From: Jutongia huaianensis
GTDB taxonomy: Bacteria; Bacillota; Clostridia; Lachnospirales; Lachnospiraceae
Assembly (NCBI RefSeq): GCF_014384985.1
Contig: NZ_JACRSX010000007.1
Span: 62,001 to 126,000 of the forward strand
Length of the DNA stretch: 64,000 nt
Reading direction: 5' to 3'
Position numbers and translations under genes: made by a program. Position 1 is the stretch's first letter. Every line of letters begins with the position of its first letter. The notes beneath the pieces are model-generated. The model had not been told where the DNA came from. It did not search any database and was given only the letters and a program-made list of their open reading frames with translations. Shown here piece by piece: positions 46,274 through 55,950 of this stretch.

Positions 46274-48283
46274 CTATATCTGAAAACGACTCATCTGCTC
46301 TGCCAGCTTCTCCGATGTCTGTGTCAACACCTTGGCACTTCCTGCCACCTGTTCACTCTGGCCGGCCAGCTTGTTCGCCTGCTCAACCATCACCTCGGAA
46401 GTCTCACTGATCACCGCCGTAGAGGCCGCCTGCTCCTCAGAAATCGCAGAAACATCCATTGCTACATTATTTACAGTCTGGATCTGGGTGATCATACTGT
46501 TGATTCCATTGTCCACATCCTGTACACAGGTGTAAATCTCTTCAAAGGTCTCCTGTGCCACCTTGATCCGGCCACCGCTCTCGTTGATGTTCTCCACGCT
46601 GACATCTGCCTGTTTCACTGCTGCGTCCACCAGATTATCTACCTCATTGATCAGCTTGGCAATATCATCAACAGAGGATGCCGTGTTTTGTGCCAGCTTA
46701 CTGATCTCTGTCGCAACCACAGAGAAGCCTCTGCCTGCTTCCCCGGCCCTCGCTGCTTCAATGGACGCATTAAGGGATAAAAGAGAAGTCTCCTCGGAAA
46801 TATTGGCGATCAATCCGGTAATACCCGTAATCTCTTTGGAAGCCTCTCCCACTTTGCTGATTGCTTCTACAAGCTGTGCGATAGAATTTCGGATCTCCTC
46901 CATGGCATTCTGTACCCGTTCCATATCACTGCGTCCTTTGCGTGATATATCCACTGTCGCATTGATCTGCTCCTTGACCTTCTCGCTGTCACTGGTGGTA
47001 TCCGCCACAACTCCGCTGAGATTCGTAGCACTTTCCGCAATCTCATTGATGGAATCTGAAATCTGATCTACCGTCTCACTAAGAGATGCCATTGACGTTG
47101 CCTGGGAATTCGATGCATCCTGCATACTTACAGAAACGACGCTGCTGTTGTCCGCCTGATTCTGAATATCATTTGTCACATTATTGATATCGCAGATCAT
47201 TTCCCGCATATTCTCTGTAAATACTTTCACACTGTGCTGGATCTCTGCAATTTCATCCGATCCCTTCGCCTCAATCTGAATCGTAAAATCACCGTCAGAC
47301 ATTGCTTTGATCTTCCGGCTGAGTACCTTCAGCGGCTTCACCGTGAAAGATACATTCAGGGTATTTAACAATACAAAGACCAACAGACAGATTATTGCTA
47401 CCACGATCAGAGTATTCCGCAGATTGTCCACTTCAGAAGTAATCAGTGACTTTGGAACATAGGATACCAGAACCCAGTCTGTCCCGGAGATTTCACGGGT
47501 TACTACAACTTTATCTCCAATCGTAGAAACAGAATCATCATCCTTTTGGAGCTTGGCGGCAACCTTTTTCAAAAAGCTGTCCGACGCCTCATTGACCGAT
47601 GTAGAAACCAGCTCACTGTCACGGGATGTAAGAATATCGCCATTCCCCTGATCCACAAGCAACGACTCCGCCCCCTGCATGGATACACTGGAGTTTACTA
47701 TGATATTAACCGAATCCAGAGAAAGACTTGTCGCCAGTACCCGGACATCATCGGGATCATCCAGCATGCCACAGGCACTGATCATCATATTGCCCTCGCT
47801 GTCCTCATACGCCTGGGTATAACCGGGGTTCATCCGGGTAAGACCCTCCTTATACCAGATCTGCTCCGTTGCCCCGTCATATTTCGTCTGATTCTCGGAT
47901 GCCTGCATCACATTTCCCTTCGTGTCAGCAATATAAAAGCCGCCCACAAAGGCACTGTCCAGTCCATAATAATCATTCAGCTTACGCTGAAGCTGCTTCT
48001 GATCCTTAATAGCCCCTGAGCGTTCCAGGTCATACTTCACCGTCTTGACCTCGTCCAGCTTACGGTTCAGCCATGCTTCGATCTGGCTGCTCTGATCCTT
48101 TGCCGATGTGCTCAAAAGGCTCTGGGAGGAGGCCATAATATCAGCCTCCGACACATTATAAGCAATCGCGATCATTACAATCACCATAATGATCGTAACC
48201 GGAAGGGATACCCCCAATATCTTCGCCCGCAGTCCCAGCCGCAAACTCCTTCTTCGTTTATGATCTTTTTTCATTATGTACAT
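46274..48283 (-). CDS. methyl-accepting chemotaxis protein with Cache-type sensor
   Basis: A 669-aa receptor. A first helix ([16 protein letters not shown]), an extracellular Cache-like domain of about 240 residues, a second helix ([18 protein letters not shown]), HAMP and a signalling domain whose tip reads [20 protein letters not shown]. It is shorter than the chemoreceptor at 39.8 kb and only distantly similar outside the tip. The start is ATG 48283 or ATG 48274. The sugar-binding lipoprotein gene follows with only 12 bases between stop and start, so the two are probably co-expressed and functionally linked. Confidence 0.94.
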   Translation of the reverse strand: MYIMKKDHKRRRSLRLGLRAKILGVSLPVTIIMVIVMIAIAYNVSEADIMASSQSLLSTSAKDQSSQIEAWLNRKLDEVKTVKYDLERSGAIKDQKQLQRKLNDYYGLDSAFVGGFYIADTKGNVMQASENQTKYDGATEQIWYKEGLTRMNPGYTQAYEDSEGNMMISACGMLDDPDDVRVLATSLSLDSVNIIVNSSVSMQGAESLLVDQGNGDILTSRDSELVSTSVNEASDSFLKKVAAKLQKDDDSVSTIGDKVVVTREISGTDWVLVSYVPKSLITSEVDNLRNTLIVVAIICLLVFVLLNTLNVSFTVKPLKVLSRKIKAMSDGDFTIQIEAKGSDEIAEIQHSVKVFTENMREMICDINNVTNDIQNQADNSSVVSVSMQDASNSQATSMASLSETVDQISDSINEIAESATNLSGVVADTTSDSEKVKEQINATVDISRKGRSDMERVQNAMEEIRNSIAQLVEAISKVGEASKEITGITGLIANISEETSLLSLNASIEAARAGEAGRGFSVVATEISKLAQNTASSVDDIAKLINEVDNLVDAAVKQADVSVENINESGGRIKVAQETFEEIYTCVQDVDNGINSMITQIQTVNNVAMDVSAISEEQAASTAVISETSEVMVEQANKLAGQSEQVAGSAKVLTQTSEKLAEQMSRFQI

Positions 48284-48371
48284 CACTCCTCCTTTACATT
48301 ATGATAAAATCATTATAGTATACTTATTATTATACTAAGAAACGCCATTTTTCTCAACCATGATCAACCAA

Positions 48372-48407
48372 AAAAACGAAGACTTCTTCACAAAGTCTCC
48401 GCTTTTA
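48372..48407. terminator. imperfect hairpin between the M56 gene and the chemoreceptor gene
   Basis: GAGACTT / AAGTCTTC core extended by AGCG / CGTT on the minus strand, followed by T7. With the hairpin at 48447-48471 it gives two successive terminators. Confidence 0.6.
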
Positions 48408-48446
48408 TCATATATCTGCACATGACGAAGGTTCGAAGAAATTCTT

Positions 48447-48471
48447 AATATGAGTCTTTAGGACTCATATT
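48447..48471 (-). terminator. first terminator hairpin of the M56 peptidase gene
   Basis: A perfect 10-bp stem AATATGAGTC / GACTCATATT with a 5-base loop, 17 bases after the stop. The following tract is only moderately T-rich. Confidence 0.65.
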
Positions 48472-48487
48472 TATCCCCCTGAAGCTG

Positions 48488-51142
48488 TCAGTCCATCTTA
48501 ATATCCGCCTTTACGTCCCGTATATCTCCTGTCTCCGTATCCGTAAGCTGTACCATCCACTGTTTTTTATGATCCGGATTCTCATAAAAAGCTGAAATTT
48601 TCTCGCCCTGACGCAACGATACATGGCCTGTCTTCTCTCCTGCATAATTCCGGATCACTCCATTCTCCGAAATATACATGGAGTCCTCCCAGATAATCCC
48701 CTGCATTTTCCGGACAAATCTACGTTCTTTGCAATCATAGATAAAACAGGTTTCCTCCCCTTCTTTCATTCTGCAGTATACCGCCACACAAGCATTCATC
48801 ATTTTGCACGATATGATAGATTCTACCCCCGCATCCTGTTTCCGCATATCATATGTTTTGTCATAAATATAAAATTTGGTTTTATCTTTTCCTGACCCCC
48901 TTTGAAACTGGTCCGCCGGAAAGCTGGTCCGTCCCACGGCATTCCCCAGTCCGTCATACCACGTGTCCTCATTCCAGCGAAAAATTCGCATCCCCGGATA
49001 ATAACGCATCTGAGCACGGTTTCCCCAAATATATGTCAGCTCATACGTCACATAATACGTCCGGAACGCCTTTTGGGACCATAACTCATCCTCCGAATTA
49101 TCCGGATCCGGCTTCTTCCGTCTCTGGTAATATGTTTCGTCCAGCCACTCACTCACCTGCTTAAGCTGCCATTCATCCAGTGTTCTGGTTCCAAACGCCT
49201 CAAATCCATCCATATGATAAGTGGCCCGGATAGAATACACCCCTTTTGTAAAATTCAGAATCTCCCCACTTCCGGCGCATTTCTTGTCTGATGTTTCAAT
49301 AAAGAACGGATACATGTCCTTCTTTTTCGACTGTTCCGTCCGGTATGTATCATACAAAACCTCGTATGCTTCCCCCGTATTCGGATCAATCGCATCTGTA
49401 TCATATGGAATATAAGAGATCATCCTGTGACCGCTCTCATATGTTTCCGGAGCTGAAATCCCCGTATCCAGCTTGTACGTCTGCTTTTTCTGACATTTTA
49501 CTCCCACATCCGTCAGATATGCTTTATGTCCCTTATAATACCAGCATAGTTTCTCCGGTCCATAATTTGCCTCCATGACCGCTTTCGGAGAATCAAAATA
49601 TGTTAAAAGCTTTTGACACAGCTGTTTTTGCTTTGTGGTCTTACTGATCGCCATAACACTGCGCCGGTAAGTCTGATCCGAAAGATGGATATCCCCGATC
49701 AAGCCCTGATGCTGCGCCAAAAGATAGTCCGGATTTGTGGAATTTTCCCAAATAACAATATCTGCTGATTTTAACTGCTCATCTATGTTCTTTGCATAAT
49801 CATATGCCATAATATACAACTTCACACCAAACCGCTCCCGCAGGATATCTCCATACCATCCCCCCTGCATCTCACCGGGGGCCGGAACCTCTCCGAGCAT
49901 ATCAAGCACCCGGATCACCGGCAGCCCGTCAGACTCCTTCTGATCATTTCCCTTTTGTTCTTCTGCTGCCCCGGTTGTCTCCGGGCTTGTTTTCCCGGTG
50001 TCCTTTCCCGAATTTACAGCATTGGTCAGGCCAAAGATTCCTACTGCCAGTATCACAACTACTGCCACTGCTCCGATCCATTTTGCATGCTTATGAAATT
50101 TCATGACATGCTTTACTCTCCTCCGGGTATCCGTCTCCCCAAAGGTCAGCATCCCCAGCCCCGGATTTCTCCGGTTCGTCGCAAACTGCAATAAAGACTC
50201 GCTATAGACTGCCCGGATATCCTCCGGACTATTCTGCAAAACATACTCATCGCAGCTCATTTCCATATCCCGGATCATCAAAAAATAAGACAGCCACACC
50301 AGAGGCTGGAACCAGTATACACTGCAGAGCAGAAATGCCGCCGCCTTCACCAGATTGTCCCGTCGGCGGATGTGATACTTTTCATGGTTGATGATATAAT
50401 CCTTCTCCTGTTCCCCCAGACGGAAGGGAATATAAATCCTCGGTGAAAGCAGTCCCATCACAAACGGAGACGGTATCGCATCGCATTCATATACATTGTC
50501 CTGCATACGGACTGCAGTCGCAACCCTCCCCTTCATCCTGAGATACAGGATAATATTTACAAACAGGATTACACACAAAACTACCAGCCAGAGATATGCC
50601 GCTCCGTATAATATCCTCCGAAGCAGCACCGGAGAGAATGCTTCCGTTTGGTTTGGAGATGTTTCCTCTGCCATATCACCGGACATATTATCGTAGATAT
50701 TTTCCGATTCTTTGTCTGTATTTTTAACGGATTCATTCTGGGAAGCGGTCTGTAATTTTGCTGATGAATCAGTAGAACCCATCTGATCAGCCTGTCCGTC
50801 ATTTGGTACAGTATCTGTCTGAGCTTTGTTTTGATCATCCGAAGTACTCTTTTTCTGAGATGATTTTTTGCCGGTCATCCTGACATTTTGCCATGAGACT
50901 CCCGTATACTTCTCCAGAGACTGCTCCATCCGGTCTGAGTTCTGCGGAAGCAGATTATATACACTGAATGGTGATGCAATTTTTACAGGGCATACCAGCT
51001 GTATCCCCACAATGATCCACAGAAGATACGCATATTTCTTCGGCGCTTTCCCCAATAACATTCTCGCCAGAAGAACCAGTGCAATCACGACGGAAGCATC
51101 AATCCCCATCTGTAAGATCCCCATAAATAACCGAAATACCAT
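48488..51142 (-). CDS. BlaR1-like M56 membrane metallopeptidase with solute-binding-like sensor region
   Basis: An 884-aa membrane protein. Helices near 1-30, 40-55 and 177-201 surround a Ser/Lys/Gln-rich loop; the zinc protease site is HEKYH (about 253-257) with SCDEYVLQ further on; a last helix lies near 360-378. The extracellular 500 residues lack the penicillin-binding motifs of BlaR1. Instead, residues about 405-560 resemble pieces of a lipoprotein-type solute-binding protein (DIVIWENSTNPDYLLAQ, NYGPEKLCWYYKG), without its middle part. In the family, ligand binding triggers cleavage of a BlaI-type repressor. No blaI is adjacent, but operators are present upstream. Confidence 0.87.
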   Translation of the reverse strand: MVFRLFMGILQMGIDASVVIALVLLARMLLGKAPKKYAYLLWIIVGIQLVCPVKIASPFSVYNLLPQNSDRMEQSLEKYTGVSWQNVRMTGKKSSQKKSTSDDQNKAQTDTVPNDGQADQMGSTDSSAKLQTASQNESVKNTDKESENIYDNMSGDMAEETSPNQTEAFSPVLLRRILYGAAYLWLVVLCVILFVNIILYLRMKGRVATAVRMQDNVYECDAIPSPFVMGLLSPRIYIPFRLGEQEKDYIINHEKYHIRRRDNLVKAAAFLLCSVYWFQPLVWLSYFLMIRDMEMSCDEYVLQNSPEDIRAVYSESLLQFATNRRNPGLGMLTFGETDTRRRVKHVMKFHKHAKWIGAVAVVVILAVGIFGLTNAVNSGKDTGKTSPETTGAAEEQKGNDQKESDGLPVIRVLDMLGEVPAPGEMQGGWYGDILRERFGVKLYIMAYDYAKNIDEQLKSADIVIWENSTNPDYLLAQHQGLIGDIHLSDQTYRRSVMAISKTTKQKQLCQKLLTYFDSPKAVMEANYGPEKLCWYYKGHKAYLTDVGVKCQKKQTYKLDTGISAPETYESGHRMISYIPYDTDAIDPNTGEAYEVLYDTYRTEQSKKKDMYPFFIETSDKKCAGSGEILNFTKGVYSIRATYHMDGFEAFGTRTLDEWQLKQVSEWLDETYYQRRKKPDPDNSEDELWSQKAFRTYYVTYELTYIWGNRAQMRYYPGMRIFRWNEDTWYDGLGNAVGRTSFPADQFQRGSGKDKTKFYIYDKTYDMRKQDAGVESIISCKMMNACVAVYCRMKEGEETCFIYDCKERRFVRKMQGIIWEDSMYISENGVIRNYAGEKTGHVSLRQGEKISAFYENPDHKKQWMVQLTDTETGDIRDVKADIKMD

Positions 51143-51269
51143 ACGCCTCCCCCTATCTGTTTGTTTTATCCCATATCAGATTATGCTGCTGACATTTTAT
51201 AACTGCCACGCATAACGCTTTGTAATCTCGCATAGAAACATATGAAAGTCTTTCCTTTTTATGTTGCAA

Positions 51270-51285
51270 GTTTACAATCATAAAC
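51270..51285. promoter_or_regulatory. BlaI/MecI-like operator, copy 2
   Basis: GTTTACAATCATAAAC, an inverted repeat GTTTA-N6-TAAAC, lies just downstream of the predicted transcription start of the M56 gene. It matches copy 1 at 14 of 16 bases. Confidence 0.65.
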
Positions 51286-51294
51286 CTTGCGTTT

Positions 51295-51323
51295 AGTTTA
51301 CAATAATAGACCTGTATTGTCAA
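51295..51323 (-). promoter_or_regulatory. promoter of the M56 peptidase gene with overlapping operator copy 1
   Basis: Minus-strand TTGACA (51323-51318), 17-base spacer, TAAACT (51300-51295). The inverted repeat GTTTACAATAATAGAC (51296-51311) covers the spacer and -10, so a bound repressor would block RNA polymerase. The leader is about 145 bases. Confidence 0.75.
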
Positions 51324-51352
51324 GAAAAACCTGTGTATAAATTTTCTATCAT

Positions 51353-52270
51353 TTATCCGTACAATATTTGAAGCTTGCTGATAAAATCCTCAATAATAAA
51401 GCGTGAATTGATCGATGTGTATACTCTGATCTGCGGACTGTTCTCCGGATAGCGATAAGAGGTATCCTCCTGTACCTCCGGTGCTTTGCAGTACATAAAG
51501 CTGCCGCAATTTGGTTCCAGGGTCACTCCCACCGCCGGGGAGTCTCCAAGCGACCAGCTCTCTCCCGCCGACCACGAGGCGTTTTCTGTTTCATAAAATG
51601 ATATGAGATTTTCGTACAATAATCTGCCGATCTCGCCATAAGGAGCGATCCGTCGTTGTATTTCTCCAAAACCGATATGCATGGTTCCGTAAACATTGTT
51701 GGGAATCAGCCATATATCTCCTCCACAGTGAAGCACTGTATTGGCCGCCTCCACATCATTTCCAAAGTTAAATTCCCATCCCGGCTTCTCACAACCAATG
51801 GGATTCCCTCCAATGCATACTACTGTCATCCTGTCCACAATTTCAGACTTTGCCCGGATGGCTTCCGCCACATTAGTCACTGCCCCAATACATAAGACAA
51901 ACAGTGGCTTGTCATCCTCCTTCATGGCCTCCCCGACGATAAACTGCGCTGCCTCTGTCATGGGTTCCCCCTGATGCTCTGACATTTTGCCGGTCTGTCC
52001 CCGAAGCACCGGCACATCTGCCCCCATTGCCTCTGTTACACGACAGATCATCTCATAGCTCTGTTCCATGCTTCCCTCTGCTACAAAATGTTCCGCACAT
52101 ATTCCCTTGACCTCAAGCATTTTACTCATCAATGCCTGTGCGATCGCAAAAGGATCATCCGCCTCACAGGCGGCATCCGTATCAATGATCACTCGTCTTT
52201 TACGGTATTCCTGCACATGATAATGCAGGGAAGCTTTTCTCTGTTCCAGTGTAATTTTACCTGATGACAT
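51353..52270 (-). CDS. inosine-uridine-type nucleoside hydrolase
   Basis: A 305-aa hydrolase cleaving the N-glycosidic bond of ribonucleosides. The N-terminal calcium-binding stretch is VIIDTDAACEADDPFA, a variant of the DTDxGxDD motif in which AACE replaces the usual glycine segment; CIGAVTNVAEAI and GGNPIGCEKPGWEFNFGNDVEAA are the other conserved parts. The substrate is not certain. It is followed upstream (14 bases apart) by the ketopantoate-reductase-like gene and then the small protein, a probable three-gene operon. Confidence 0.87.
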   Translation of the reverse strand: MSSGKITLEQRKASLHYHVQEYRKRRVIIDTDAACEADDPFAIAQALMSKMLEVKGICAEHFVAEGSMEQSYEMICRVTEAMGADVPVLRGQTGKMSEHQGEPMTEAAQFIVGEAMKEDDKPLFVLCIGAVTNVAEAIRAKSEIVDRMTVVCIGGNPIGCEKPGWEFNFGNDVEAANTVLHCGGDIWLIPNNVYGTMHIGFGEIQRRIAPYGEIGRLLYENLISFYETENASWSAGESWSLGDSPAVGVTLEPNCGSFMYCKAPEVQEDTSYRYPENSPQIRVYTSINSRFIIEDFISKLQILYG

Positions 52271-52284
52271 TTCCTACTCCTTTA

Positions 52285-53244
52285 TCATTTTGCCCATGTT
52301 GTTTTATCCCGTTCTCCCTGATAATCAAAAAGTCCGTCGTTTTTCTCCTCCAACGCTTTGATCATATGATAGGTGTATTCATTATAAGGGGTTGGGATTC
52401 CAAGCTCTTCTCCCATGCGCATCAGCGTGCCGGAAAACATGTCGATCTCTGTATGGCGTCCCGCATCCAGATCCTGCAGGGTTGAATACCTTGCGGAAGC
52501 AGGAACTGCACTTCCCCTTCCGGATGTGCCCGCCATCTTACTCATATCAATTCCTTTCGCTAATGCAATCTGCTCCAGTTCCCTGCGAAGCCCGTCACTG
52601 ATGACTTTCATATGTGTACTGTCACTGTAGCAGCCTACCCCCGCTCCCAGAATCGCCTGAGGAAGATTATTGCAGACATTCAGGCGAAACTTTCCCCAGA
52701 TCTCCTCCCTAATAAACTCCGTAGAGCGGAAGTGAATCCCTGTGTCCGCAAAAAGGGACTCGATTGCCTGTACCCTTTCACTGTCAAAAGGTGCCGCAAG
52801 CTCTCCAAAAATAATCCCCAGAGTAGTTTCCGGATTGAAATAATATCCATTTTCCTCCTTGTGGGATGCCACCTTGATCAGAGAACGAAGAACCCTGTCA
52901 TCCCCGACCTGCTCTGCAATCAGTTCCTCGCTGTCTACGCCATTCATCAGGCTCATAACTGTTGTATGCTCCCCAACGATCGTCTTAATGCTTTCCAGCG
53001 CTTCCGGAAGAGATCCATACTTCAAGGACACGATCAACAGATCCACATCCTCCGCCTCCTGCGGACTCCAAACCTCCGGACGATAAACTTCATCATTGAT
53101 CCGACAGCCTCCCTTTTTCAACCGGTCAGCCCGTTCTCCCTCTGCGATCACACCCAGACGTATGTCCTTTTTGTGGGACAGTCCCCAGATTACATAAGAG
53201 CCCACAGCTCCTGCACCTAATACCGCTACTGATTGTATCTTCAT
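52285..53244 (-). CDS. ketopantoate reductase family protein (ApbA/PanE)
   Basis: A 319-aa NADP-dependent dehydrogenase. The Rossmann start VAVLGAGAVGSYV, the LIVSLKYG loop, the catalytic Lys region EEIWGKFRLNVCNNLPQAI and the C-terminal STLQDLDAGRHTEIDMFSG are all visible. PanE reduces ketopantoate in CoA synthesis, but linkage to a nucleoside hydrolase rather than panB/panC suggests a paralog with another 2-keto acid substrate. The ATG at 53244 lies 9 bases after GGCGG. Confidence 0.85.
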   Translation of the reverse strand: MKIQSVAVLGAGAVGSYVIWGLSHKKDIRLGVIAEGERADRLKKGGCRINDEVYRPEVWSPQEAEDVDLLIVSLKYGSLPEALESIKTIVGEHTTVMSLMNGVDSEELIAEQVGDDRVLRSLIKVASHKEENGYYFNPETTLGIIFGELAAPFDSERVQAIESLFADTGIHFRSTEFIREEIWGKFRLNVCNNLPQAILGAGVGCYSDSTHMKVISDGLRRELEQIALAKGIDMSKMAGTSGRGSAVPASARYSTLQDLDAGRHTEIDMFSGTLMRMGEELGIPTPYNEYTYHMIKALEEKNDGLFDYQGERDKTTWAK

Positions 53245-53265
53245 ATTCACGTTCCGCCTTTCCTG

Positions 53266-53490
53266 TTAGTTCTTTAATTTTCCCTCTGCCAGATCCCGTT
53301 CTGTCATATAATTGGTCGAAAAGGCAGCATTACATTCTGCAATTTCCTTTGTCCCGTTAATATAATCTACGTACAGATCCCAAAGATCCATCCCTCCATC
53401 TGCTTCCAGTCCATCTTCGTCCGGCAGCCACTCCCGGATCAGGGCGATCCGCTCCTCTTTTGTTGTGTCTTTGATCAATGTTGATTTCAT
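53266..53490 (-). CDS. small conserved protein of unknown function (74 aa)
   Basis: A 74-aa acidic protein starting MKSTLIKDTTKEERIALIRE with a GAAAGGTGG site upstream. DLYVDYINGTKEIAECNAAF in the middle and a C-terminal MTERDLAEGKL are the recognisable parts; I have seen similar short clostridial proteins labelled only as hypothetical or, without basis, as purine biosynthesis proteins. It heads a probable operon with the ketopantoate-reductase-like and nucleoside hydrolase genes. Confidence 0.72.
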   Translation of the reverse strand: MKSTLIKDTTKEERIALIREWLPDEDGLEADGGMDLWDLYVDYINGTKEIAECNAAFSTNYMTERDLAEGKLKN

Positions 53491-53598
53491 AATGAACCAC
53501 CTTTCGTCTCGCCTTCAATTAAAGCACTGAAATTTTCAGTCGAAAATCAATTTCTATTTGCACTATATATCCTTCCTCACACCTTATAAGACATTGAA

Positions 53599-53982
53599 TC
53601 ACAAAACGTACTCAGATAACATCCTGCCAATCTTCCCAATATCTACAGCACCCTTAAATTCAAATTTGGCTGTAAATCCGTTCGTAAACATTACGAATAA
53701 TTCTGAATCAGGAAACAATTCCATAAATCCCGGTGTCTGAATTGAAAAATACTGAATTTTGGAATACGGCATTGTCGCAAAGGATTTTCTCTTTCCTGTA
53801 ATCCCCTGCACATCAATAGAAATAATCCTCTTGTTTGTAAATACTAACTGATCGCGAATCGTTTTAAATGCAAACTCCACCTTTTCGTCTGCAATCAATA
53901 ACCCGTCAACCTCTCCACGTACCTCATCATTGCTAATCGGTTTCAAATTAAAAACACTGTTCTGATTAAAATTTACTGCCAT
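53599..53982 (-). CDS. bacterial PH-domain protein
   Basis: A 127-aa soluble protein. The pattern QLVFTNKRIISIDVQGITGKR with SYSKIQYFSIQTPGF-like strands and the C-terminal helix DIGKIGRMLSEYVL fit the bacterial pleckstrin-homology fold (PF08000-type). Such proteins are often stress-related and assemble into rings; no partner is suggested by the neighbours. It is a single gene with more than 100 bases free on both sides. Confidence 0.82.
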   Translation of the reverse strand: MAVNFNQNSVFNLKPISNDEVRGEVDGLLIADEKVEFAFKTIRDQLVFTNKRIISIDVQGITGKRKSFATMPYSKIQYFSIQTPGFMELFPDSELFVMFTNGFTAKFEFKGAVDIGKIGRMLSEYVL

Positions 53983-54123
53983 ATTTTCCTCCTATCATGC
54001 TGTTGTGTTTATTTACTTTATCTGATATCTCATTGTATCACATACAGTTTTTATCATGTTGTCTTTATATAGTATGATATTTTACCCTCTGCCTTCTGTC
54101 AATAAGCTATCCCGTTTTCATTT

Positions 54124-55821
54124 TCACCCCTTGTCATTGTCATAATAATTAGAATACCTTTTAAATATTTCGGCAACTTTTGTATAAGCCGCTTTAGGTC
54201 TGCGGTATTCATCAACAATGCCCTTGTTATTCATTTCTCTTGGACGTCCGGCAAACCATTCTCTGCTGACCCTCACATCGCAAAACTGCCATATATATAC
54301 ACCCATGCATTCCGGAAAATTCAGGCATTCCGATACTTGCTCCGTCAATGCATCTGCCTGATACTCCTCTGTCCATTTTCCGTGATATGCATTATGACAG
54401 CCATACAGACCGCCCGCTCCAATTTCAGAAACGATAAACGGCTTTCCCTTGCCTTTTCCGTCCTCCTCAATCCAATGATATACCTCTTCCAGATAATCTT
54501 TGACCGGTTTGTCCACATACCATCCCGGATAAAGGTTGCAGGAAATCACATTTGGGAGATCAAAGCAGATATCCTGAAAAAACTTACAACTCGCAAAAGT
54601 ATACGGCCGGGTGTCATCCATTTTGCGGATCAGATCAAACTGTTTTTCATAACATGAACGTCCAAATGTTGTTTCACTGGCACATTCATTTAAAATCCCC
54701 CAAATAAAGATACTTGGATGATTATAATGATTCAAAATCATTTCCCGGATCACCGCTTCCGCCTGCGCCTCAAACAGTGGATGCCTCATGCGGTCTTCTT
54801 CCAGACCACGGGCATGATTTTCCTCCCAGACTAAAATCCCCAATTCGTCACACAGATCCAAAAAAATCTCGTCATTGGGATAATGTGCCGTCCGTATGGA
54901 ATTTGCCCCCATCTGTTGTATCAAAACAAGATCATTGTAAATCGCCTGATAAGGAAGTGCGCAGCCATAATCCGGATGATCCTCATGACGGCATACCCCT
55001 TTAATTCTCAGACTTTTTCCATTGAGCAGAATTTTCTGTCCCTCAACACAAATTTCCCGAAATCCAAAGCGGTCAATGATATCGTCAAGGATCTGCTGCC
55101 CCTTTCTCATCTGCAATTCCACCAAATAAAGCTCCGGATCCTCCGGACTCCATGGTTTCACATTATCTATTTCCAGATCCTTGTGAAGTTCATAATGCTC
55201 CTGTTCTTCCAACGAAATTTTCCAGTCAAATGTTGTATTTCCAATCCGTCCTGTTACAACGATCTCTTCCCCTCTGTACTGTCCTGTTTTCAGTACAGAT
55301 ATTGCAGCGCTGATCTTTGCATGCCAATTTCCGTTTTTCATATATGTCTTTACGTGAACATATTCAAAATAAAGCTCATTCAATTCTTCGACAACAACGG
55401 GTCTCGACACGCCTCCATAGGACATATAATCATTCGGCACATGAAGAGCACTCTCCTGATGAAACCGATTATCGGCCTTAATTTCCAGCCTATGCTCTCC
55501 CGGCTGCAGATCAGCAACAACCGCAGAGAACGGTGTATAGGCATTATAATGATGTGCAATTTCCCGTCCATCCAAATATACCGTTGCCGTATGACTGACC
55601 CCCTTACATTCTATCCGGATGTCTCCCGTAGCCTGAAAAGATTTTCTAAAAATCCCCTCTCCTCTGTAATCAGCAAAAAGAGGATGAGACTCCCAGCATC
55701 CCGGTGCTGCAAGCAGAAACTTTTGACCGGCATATCTCCCGGAACATGACTCAAACTCCCATAAGCTTCCTGTCAATTCTGTCTGTTTTCTGATTTTATG
55801 CGTGGCAAATGTCCGAATCAT
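54124..55821 (-). CDS. GH2 glycoside hydrolase, beta-glucuronidase-like
   Basis: A 565-aa enzyme with the GH2 order: sugar-binding jelly roll (1-150), immunoglobulin-like domain (about 150-255) and TIM barrel. Acid/base E379 sits in GILNECAS, nucleophile E466 in IVSEIGAGG. Near the C-terminus, N531-N532-K533-G534 followed by VDEYRRPKAA matches the N-x-K motif that contacts the glucuronate carboxylate in beta-glucuronidases, which favours that activity over beta-galactosidase. No signal peptide. It would release sugars from host or plant glucuronides. No uronate pathway genes are adjacent. Confidence 0.83.
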   Translation of the reverse strand: MIRTFATHKIRKQTELTGSLWEFESCSGRYAGQKFLLAAPGCWESHPLFADYRGEGIFRKSFQATGDIRIECKGVSHTATVYLDGREIAHHYNAYTPFSAVVADLQPGEHRLEIKADNRFHQESALHVPNDYMSYGGVSRPVVVEELNELYFEYVHVKTYMKNGNWHAKISAAISVLKTGQYRGEEIVVTGRIGNTTFDWKISLEEQEHYELHKDLEIDNVKPWSPEDPELYLVELQMRKGQQILDDIIDRFGFREICVEGQKILLNGKSLRIKGVCRHEDHPDYGCALPYQAIYNDLVLIQQMGANSIRTAHYPNDEIFLDLCDELGILVWEENHARGLEEDRMRHPLFEAQAEAVIREMILNHYNHPSIFIWGILNECASETTFGRSCYEKQFDLIRKMDDTRPYTFASCKFFQDICFDLPNVISCNLYPGWYVDKPVKDYLEEVYHWIEEDGKGKGKPFIVSEIGAGGLYGCHNAYHGKWTEEYQADALTEQVSECLNFPECMGVYIWQFCDVRVSREWFAGRPREMNNKGIVDEYRRPKAAYTKVAEIFKRYSNYYDNDKG

Positions 55822-55950
55822 GTATCAACACGCTCCTTTCTCCAAAGTAACTTTAACACAACATTAGACTATATATCCCTTTGCGTCAATCCCTGATTTT
55901 AATCTGTTCTTTCATATTTTTGTAAAATCCTCATAAAGCAGAGCATAAAG

